Shown here piece by piece: positions 59,722 to 64,000 of a stretch of 64,000 nt of DNA (within the stretch, counting starts at the first letter, position 1; each line of letters starts with the position of its first letter). The DNA lies in assembly GCA_050950025.1 (NCBI GenBank), contig JBMNGW010000016.1:1-64000 (forward strand), written 5' to 3'. The translations under genes and the position numbers were made by a program. Source of the DNA: JBMNGW01 sp050950025 (GTDB lineage: Bacteria > Spirochaetota > Spirochaetia > Sphaerochaetales > Sphaerochaetaceae). The notes below the pieces were generated by a model. The model saw only the letters and a list, made by a program, of their open reading frames with translations. It was not told the origin of the DNA and did no database searches.

Positions 59722-59794
59722 GGTGGATGTAGTTCAATGGTAGAGCACCAGGTTGTGGTCCTGGTTGTTGCGGGTTCGAATCCCGTCATCCACC
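59722..59794 (+). tRNA. tRNA-His (GTG)
   Basis: Acceptor GTGGATG/CATCCAC plus the extra 5' G (G-1) opposite C73, as for tRNA-His. Anticodon stem CCAGG/CCTGG, loop TTGTGGT. Confidence 0.96.
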
Positions 59795-59828
59795 CTTGCA
59801 GCTTAGCTACACAGCTGAAAGGTATCCT

Positions 59829-59902
<74 letters not shown>

Positions 59903-59922
59903 TTTGTTTTTTTACAGTGTAT

Positions 59923-59995
59923 GGGCCGCTAGCTCAGTTGGTAGAGCAGCAGACTCTTAATCTGCGGGTCAAAGGTTCGATCCCTTTGCGGCTCA
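59923..59995 (+). tRNA. tRNA-Lys (CTT)
   Basis: Acceptor GGGCCGC/GCGGCTC (one G-T pair), loop CTCTTAA giving CTT, discriminator A. Confidence 0.95.
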
Positions 59996-60031
59996 TCATG
60001 AATAAACCCATCCTTTATCGATGGTACCACT

Positions 60032-60112
60032 GCGAGAGTGGTGGAATTGGCAGACACGCTAGACTTAGGATCTAGTACCGTAGGTGTGAGGGTTCAAGTC
60101 CCTCCTCTCGCA
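60032..60112 (+). tRNA. tRNA-Leu (TAG)
   Basis: 81-nt class II tRNA with a long variable arm. Acceptor GCGAGAG/CTCTCGC, anticodon stem CTAGA/TCTAG, loop CTTAGGA giving TAG. Confidence 0.95.
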
Positions 60113-60154
60113 CTTGACCTTCGCCATTGATGTCTGTAAAATGCATGAGCGAAT

Positions 60155-60226
60155 GCGAGAGTAGCTCAGTGGTAGAGCTCCACCTTGCCAAGGTGGATGT
60201 CGCGGGTTCAAATCCCGTCTCTCGCT
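60155..60226 (+). tRNA. tRNA-Gly (GCC)
   Basis: Acceptor GCGAGAG/CTCTCGC, anticodon stem CCACC/GGTGG, loop TTGCCAA giving GCC, discriminator T. Confidence 0.96.
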
Positions 60227-60231
60227 AAAAG

Positions 60232-60262
60232 GCGACTCGGATAGCCCCGGTCGCTTTTTTTT
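60232..60262 (+). terminator. Rho-independent terminator of the tRNA cluster
   Basis: GCGAC (60232-60236) pairs with GTCGC (60250-60254), with further CGG/CCG pairing inside, followed by eight T residues. Confidence 0.85.
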
Positions 60263-60351
60263 GCCGTTTTTGGTAGGATGGTGCAGCCCCCTTGCCTTCA
60301 GGTAAGACGGTGCTTACTATTGGTAGATTAAACAAGAAGGAAATGCATACG

Positions 60352-61695
60352 ATGATTGTTGAACAAAAAGTCAAAGAGATTGAAAACTCTCAGGCGGAAC
60401 TCTCTGTTACGATCAACAAAGAGGCACTGCAAAAGCAGTACAGCACAGTGTTGCAAAAGTACATGAAGACGCTTCAGATTCCCGGCTTCCGTAAGGGAAA
60501 GGTTCCTGCAACGGTGCTTGAACAGAAGTTTGGCCCGACGCTTAAACAAGAGAGTGTGTTCACCACCATTGACGAAAGCGTGCAAGAAGCACTTAAACAA
60601 GTCGATGAGAAATATCGCCCGCTGCCCTACAGCACCCCTGCGTTAGTTGATGAAGAAGCTATTCCCACAACCCTTGAGGCCGATTTGCAGTTTGCTGTCA
60701 CTTACGACATTATGCCGCAGTTCGAATTACCCGCTTATACCGACTTGGAAGTTGAAATTCCTGATGTTGAAATTTCTGATGAGGATATCACTCATGAAAT
60801 TGAGCATTTGCAAGAACAAAACTCGATGGTAGTTGAAAAAAACGATCCGGTAGCCACCGGCGATATCGTCACCATCGATTATGTTGAATTGGATGCTGAA
60901 GGCCAAGCTGTAGAAGGCAGCAGCCGTGAAGATTATGTCTTTACTATCGGCAGCAATACCAACCTCTTTGAACTCGATGATGATTTGGTGGGGATGAAAG
61001 CGGGTCAAAGCAAGCTCGTAAAAAAAACCTTTGCTGAAAACTACAAGTATCCTGAATATGCTGGCAGAAGCGTTGATTTGAATGTCACTGTTAAAGTGGT
61101 TAAATTCCGCGATGTGCCTGCTTTGGATGATGAATTTGCCCAAGATGTGAGCGATGAATATAAAACTGTTGCCGATCTGAAAAAGGCCACCAAAGAGAAG
61201 CTTGAGAAAAACCTCGAAGGGGGCCTAAAGCAAAAGACCTTGGAAGCCATTGCAGATCTTATGCTTAGTGCCGTCGAATTTTCGGTTCCCGATTCTATGT
61301 TACAGTTGGAACTTGATGCCACTTGGCGCCGCTTTATCTCCCAATCGGGAATGAATGAAGAACAAGCTCTTCAATTTCTTGCGTTCCAAGGCCAGAGCAA
61401 AGAGACGTTTACCAGCGGGTGGGCCGAAGGGGTGACCAAAGGGATAAAAACCCAACTGCTGATGGAAAAAATCAAGAATAAAGAAGAGATAACAATCGAA
61501 GAAGCTGAGTTGCAAAGTGAAGTCGAAACGCAGCTGCAAGGCATTGAAGATGAGAATACTAAATCGTACTATACTGCCCTTATTGAAGATGATTTAAAAA
61601 TGAAAAAGGTTGAAGAGCTGCTGCTACAGAAAAACACCACCAAAAAGGGTGAAAAAATTCCTTATTCGCAGTTTGTCAATCATCACGCCCACTAG
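60352..61695 (+). CDS. tig: Trigger factor
   Basis: 447 residues. Ribosome-binding domain with the signature IPGFRKGKVPATVLEQKFGP, an FKBP-type prolyl isomerase domain (VATGDIVTIDYVELDAEGQA, DYVFTIGSNTNLFELDDDLV) and a helical C-terminal chaperone domain. Binds nascent chains at the exit tunnel. I take ATG 60352 with AAGGA upstream; ATG 60343 is too close to that site. Followed by clpP and clpX, the common tig-clpP-clpX order. Confidence 0.95.
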   Translation: MIVEQKVKEIENSQAELSVTINKEALQKQYSTVLQKYMKTLQIPGFRKGKVPATVLEQKFGPTLKQESVFTTIDESVQEALKQVDEKYRPLPYSTPALVDEEAIPTTLEADLQFAVTYDIMPQFELPAYTDLEVEIPDVEISDEDITHEIEHLQEQNSMVVEKNDPVATGDIVTIDYVELDAEGQAVEGSSREDYVFTIGSNTNLFELDDDLVGMKAGQSKLVKKTFAENYKYPEYAGRSVDLNVTVKVVKFRDVPALDDEFAQDVSDEYKTVADLKKATKEKLEKNLEGGLKQKTLEAIADLMLSAVEFSVPDSMLQLELDATWRRFISQSGMNEEQALQFLAFQGQSKETFTSGWAEGVTKGIKTQLLMEKIKNKEEITIEEAELQSEVETQLQGIEDENTKSYYTALIEDDLKMKKVEELLLQKNTTKKGEKIPYSQFVNHHAH

Positions 61696-61719
61696 GGTAA
61701 ACAACAAAGGGAGAGAAGC

Positions 61720-62322
61720 ATGTACCATCCAGAGCCCAAAGGAGCCCTCGTTCCCGTCGTCATTGAACAGTCGGGTGTCGGCGAACGCTCATTTGACATC
61801 TTCTCGCGCCTTTTGCGCGACAGGATTATTATTTTAGGAGAAGAGATTACCCCACCAATTGCCAACTTGGTTGTTGCCCAACTCCTCTTTTTAGAATCAG
61901 AAGATCCTGCCAAAGATATCAGCCTCTATATCAACAGCCCCGGCGGTAGTGTTACCTCCGGATTGGCAATTTATGACACAATGCAGTATATTAGTAGTGA
62001 TGTGCAGACAATCTGCTTAGGTCAAGCCGCCTCAATGGGGGCTCTGCTTTTAGCAGCCGGGACCAGCGGTAAGCGATTCATCCTCCCCTCTGCACGAGTC
62101 ATGATTCACCAACCTTGGGGAGGTGTTGGAGGTCAAGTGAGCGATATCACTATTCATGCCAAGGAGTTGCTGAGGATTAAAAAACTGAGCATCGACTATT
62201 TTGCCCACCATACAGGCAAAAGTGCACAAACCATTGCCAATGATATCGAACGCGATTATTTCTTTACAGCCGAAGAGGCTGTCGCGTATGGCTTGGCCGA
62301 CCAGATTATGAGAAGGAGTTGA
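61720..62322 (+). CDS. clpP: ATP-dependent Clp protease proteolytic subunit
   Basis: 200 residues. Catalytic Ser105 (LGQAASMGALLLAAG), His130 (VMIHQPWGG) and Asp179 (IERDYFF) are present. INSPGGSVTSGLAIYDTMQ is the oxyanion strand. Fourteen copies form the barrel that takes substrates from ClpX. 24 nt after tig and 6 nt before clpX. Confidence 0.97.
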   Translation: MYHPEPKGALVPVVIEQSGVGERSFDIFSRLLRDRIIILGEEITPPIANLVVAQLLFLESEDPAKDISLYINSPGGSVTSGLAIYDTMQYISSDVQTICLGQAASMGALLLAAGTSGKRFILPSARVMIHQPWGGVGGQVSDITIHAKELLRIKKLSIDYFAHHTGKSAQTIANDIERDYFFTAEEAVAYGLADQIMRRS

Positions 62323-62328
62323 GTATAG

Positions 62329-63573
62329 ATGGCACGCAACAGTAAAGTCTGTTCCTTCTGCGGGCGCAGTACCAAAGAGGTGAAAAGGCTCATTGACGGC
62401 CCCGGAGTAGCAATCTGCGAAGATTGCATCCATACCTGCAACGATATTCTGAAAGCCGACCCACATACCGGCAGTTCCGAAAAAACCGACTTTTTGGGAG
62501 AAATACCTACTCCCAAAGAGATTCATCAGTACCTTGATGATTATGTGATTGGTCAAGACGATGCAAAAAAAGTCCTTTCTGTAGCTGTGTACAACCACTA
62601 CAAAAGGGTCAAATACCAAAGCGAATTTGCTGCTAGCGGCCTGGAGATGGATAAATCCAATATTCTTCTGATTGGCCCAACTGGAACAGGTAAAACCCTT
62701 TTAGCTAAAACGCTGGCTAAAAAACTCCAAGTTCCTTTTGCTATTGTCGATGCCACTACCCTTACCGAAGCCGGGTATGTTGGTGAAGATGTGGAAAACA
62801 TCCTCTTAAAGCTTATTCAAAATGCCAATGATGATATACAGGCAGCTGAGCATGGTATTGTCTTCATCGATGAAATCGATAAGATTGCTAAAAAAGGGGA
62901 GAATGTCTCCATTACCCGCGATGTTTCAGGCGAAGGGGTCCAACAGGCGCTTTTGAAAATTATTGAAGGCACAGATGCTTCAGTCCCCCCCCAAGGAGGG
63001 CGCAAACATCCTAATCAAGAGATGTTGAAAATCAACACCCGCAATATTCTGTTTATTTGCGGAGGAGCATTTGTCGGTTTAGATAAATTGATTGAAAAGC
63101 GAATTGCCGCTCATCAAATGGGTTTTGGAGCGAATGTCTTGTTAGGTAAAGAGCGAGAGGCTGCCAAACTCTTTAAGCAGATGCACCCTGATGATTTGAT
63201 TAAGTTCGGCCTTATTCCCGAATTTATTGGGCGGCTACCAATCCATGTGGCCCTTAATAACCTCAGCAAAGAAGATTTGGTACGCATTATCACAGAGCCC
63301 AAGAACTCTATTATCAAACAGTACACAGCTTCGCTTAAAATCGACGATGTGGAGCTTGTGTTTGAACCTGAGGCCGTTGAAGCGATAGCAGAACGCTCAA
63401 TTGTGCAAAAAACGGGAGCCCGGGGATTGCGTTCTATTGTCGAGTCGCTGATGATAGACGTGATGTACGATATCCCATCTAGTACGGGAATCAAGCGAGT
63501 TGTTGTAAACAAAGAGACAGTCGAACATTCGTTACTGCCACTGCTTGAATACAGCTCGGCTGAAATCGCCTAA
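62329..63573 (+). CDS. clpX: ATP-dependent Clp protease ATP-binding subunit ClpX
   Basis: 414 residues. N-terminal C4 zinc finger (CSFCGRSTKEVKRL, CEDCIHTC), Walker A LIGPTGTGKTLLAKTLAK, pore loop TEAGYVGEDVENI, Walker B GIVFIDEIDKIAKK, and the C-terminal small domain with KTGARGLRSIVESLM. The IGFG loop that docks on ClpP appears as MGFGANV. All parts for unfolding and handing proteins to ClpP are present. Confidence 0.97.
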   Translation: MARNSKVCSFCGRSTKEVKRLIDGPGVAICEDCIHTCNDILKADPHTGSSEKTDFLGEIPTPKEIHQYLDDYVIGQDDAKKVLSVAVYNHYKRVKYQSEFAASGLEMDKSNILLIGPTGTGKTLLAKTLAKKLQVPFAIVDATTLTEAGYVGEDVENILLKLIQNANDDIQAAEHGIVFIDEIDKIAKKGENVSITRDVSGEGVQQALLKIIEGTDASVPPQGGRKHPNQEMLKINTRNILFICGGAFVGLDKLIEKRIAAHQMGFGANVLLGKEREAAKLFKQMHPDDLIKFGLIPEFIGRLPIHVALNNLSKEDLVRIITEPKNSIIKQYTASLKIDDVELVFEPEAVEAIAERSIVQKTGARGLRSIVESLMIDVMYDIPSSTGIKRVVVNKETVEHSLLPLLEYSSAEIA

Positions 63574-63584
63574 CGGGGAATAGT

Positions 63585-64000
63585 GTGTTTGTTTATCCTC
63601 CTGTTCCTGAGCATATCCTCGATGAAATACGTAGCTGCACTGTAGCGGTAGTTATTGGGCATATCGGCCCAGACGGCGATTGCATCCATTCTCAAATTGC
63701 TATGCAAAAAATGCTGCAAAGCTTGGGAGTTGAAGCACACCTAGTCAATGCTGGGCCTTTTAATCGCAAAGAGATCAGTCAATACGAACCCCTATTCGCT
63801 TCTCATGTTGATAAGCAATTAAAAGAGCGCAACCCATTGGTAGTCATGGTTGACTGCTCCACATTGGACCGTATCGGTTATTTGAGTTCTGAAATTGAAG
63901 GACTGACTATTCTTACTGTCGATCACCACAGCTCAGGAACTCCGTTTGGTGATTTTGCCTACATCGTTCCCAAATCCTATTCTACTACGTTGTGCATTAT
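63585..64000 (+). CDS. DHH-family phosphoesterase (NrnA/RecJ-like), N-terminal part
   Basis: Open to the window end, 138 codons seen. Start GTG 63585 with GGGGAA upstream, 11 nt after clpX. Motifs: VVIGHIGPDGDCIHSQIAMQ (the GHxxPDxDs metal site, here with Gly for the usual Asp-Ala-Ile tail), VVMVDCSTLDRIGY and LTVDHHSSGTPFGD, the DHH triad. Such enzymes hydrolyse short oligonucleotides, pAp or cyclic dinucleotide products. The DHHA1 domain needed to decide lies outside. Confidence 0.85.
   Translation, partial: MFVYPPVPEHILDEIRSCTVAVVIGHIGPDGDCIHSQIAMQKMLQSLGVEAHLVNAGPFNRKEISQYEPLFASHVDKQLKERNPLVVMVDCSTLDRIGYLSSEIEGLTILTVDHHSSGTPFGDFAYIVPKSYSTTLCI

Overview
The window reads as chromosomal DNA of a spirochaete, most likely a Sphaerochaeta/Treponema-type member of the Spirochaetota (inference). 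The pointers are an archaeal/V-type ATPase operon, lysine synthesis by the LL-diaminopimelate aminotransferase (DapL) route, a RarA ATPase fused to an extra C-terminal domain as annotated in treponemes, exported lipoproteins with spirochaete-like lipoboxes, and TonB/usher proteins that require an outer membrane. No phage, insertion sequence, CRISPR array or rRNA was seen. Gene density is very high. Most convergent gene pairs touch or overlap at their stop codons, and several genes have a -10 box so close to the ATG that the mRNA should be leaderless.

Layout. 1-1.4 kb (-): a sugar-type operon of SIS isomerase, VOC protein and a secreted ABC substrate-binding protein (cut by the window edge), with a large inverted repeat upstream. 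1.8-5.1 kb: DUF3006 protein, a degenerate PIG-L protein, a beta-CASP metallo-beta-lactamase nuclease and a LUD protein. 5.1-14.6 kb (-): one V-ATPase operon (G/H-like, C, I, K, F, E, A, B, D) that continues into a universal stress protein and a PTS EIIA(Ntr/Fru) protein. 14.6-18.7 kb (-): a PapD-like chaperone and an unusual 1079-residue usher-like outer-membrane protein, with no pilin gene in sight. 19-36 kb: tRNA-Pro, MgtE, an MFS exporter, DUF454/DUF4236 proteins, a two-receiver/PPDK-N fusion, glutamate dehydrogenase, two acyltransferase-fold proteins, an SDR, PCMT, an HD protein, an exported MsrB-MsrA fusion, a C69 dipeptidase, MntP and a lipoprotein.

36.4-45.2 kb is the lysine/peptidoglycan block: dapA-dapL-lysA-ybgC on the minus strand and dapB on the plus strand. 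Between them lies a complete cobalamin-uptake cassette (B12 riboswitch, TonB-dependent receptor, ExbB, two ExbD, TonB). The dapA and dapB promoters carry an almost identical palindromic box directly upstream of -35. lysA and ybgC each contain a one-base frameshift. 45.2-53.3 kb: topoisomerase III, a 2[4Fe-4S] ferredoxin, XseA/XseB, PurU, an M29 aminopeptidase, and a CBS-ATPase/DRTGG/PHP signalling trio of the kind found with [FeFe]-hydrogenases. 53.6-59.6 kb: small exported protein, nitroreductase, Bax-inhibitor-like protein, MATE pump, lipoprotein and the RarA fusion. 59.7-60.3 kb: a tRNA cluster (His, Arg, Lys, Leu, Gly) with promoter and terminator. 60.3-64 kb: tig-clpP-clpX, a protein quality-control operon, followed by a DHH phosphoesterase cut by the window end.

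Strongest leads: the chaperone-usher pair without pilin, the shared dap operator, the leaderless promoter class, the receiver-PPDK fusion and the paired frameshifts. All functional calls come from reading the sequence; no database search was run.
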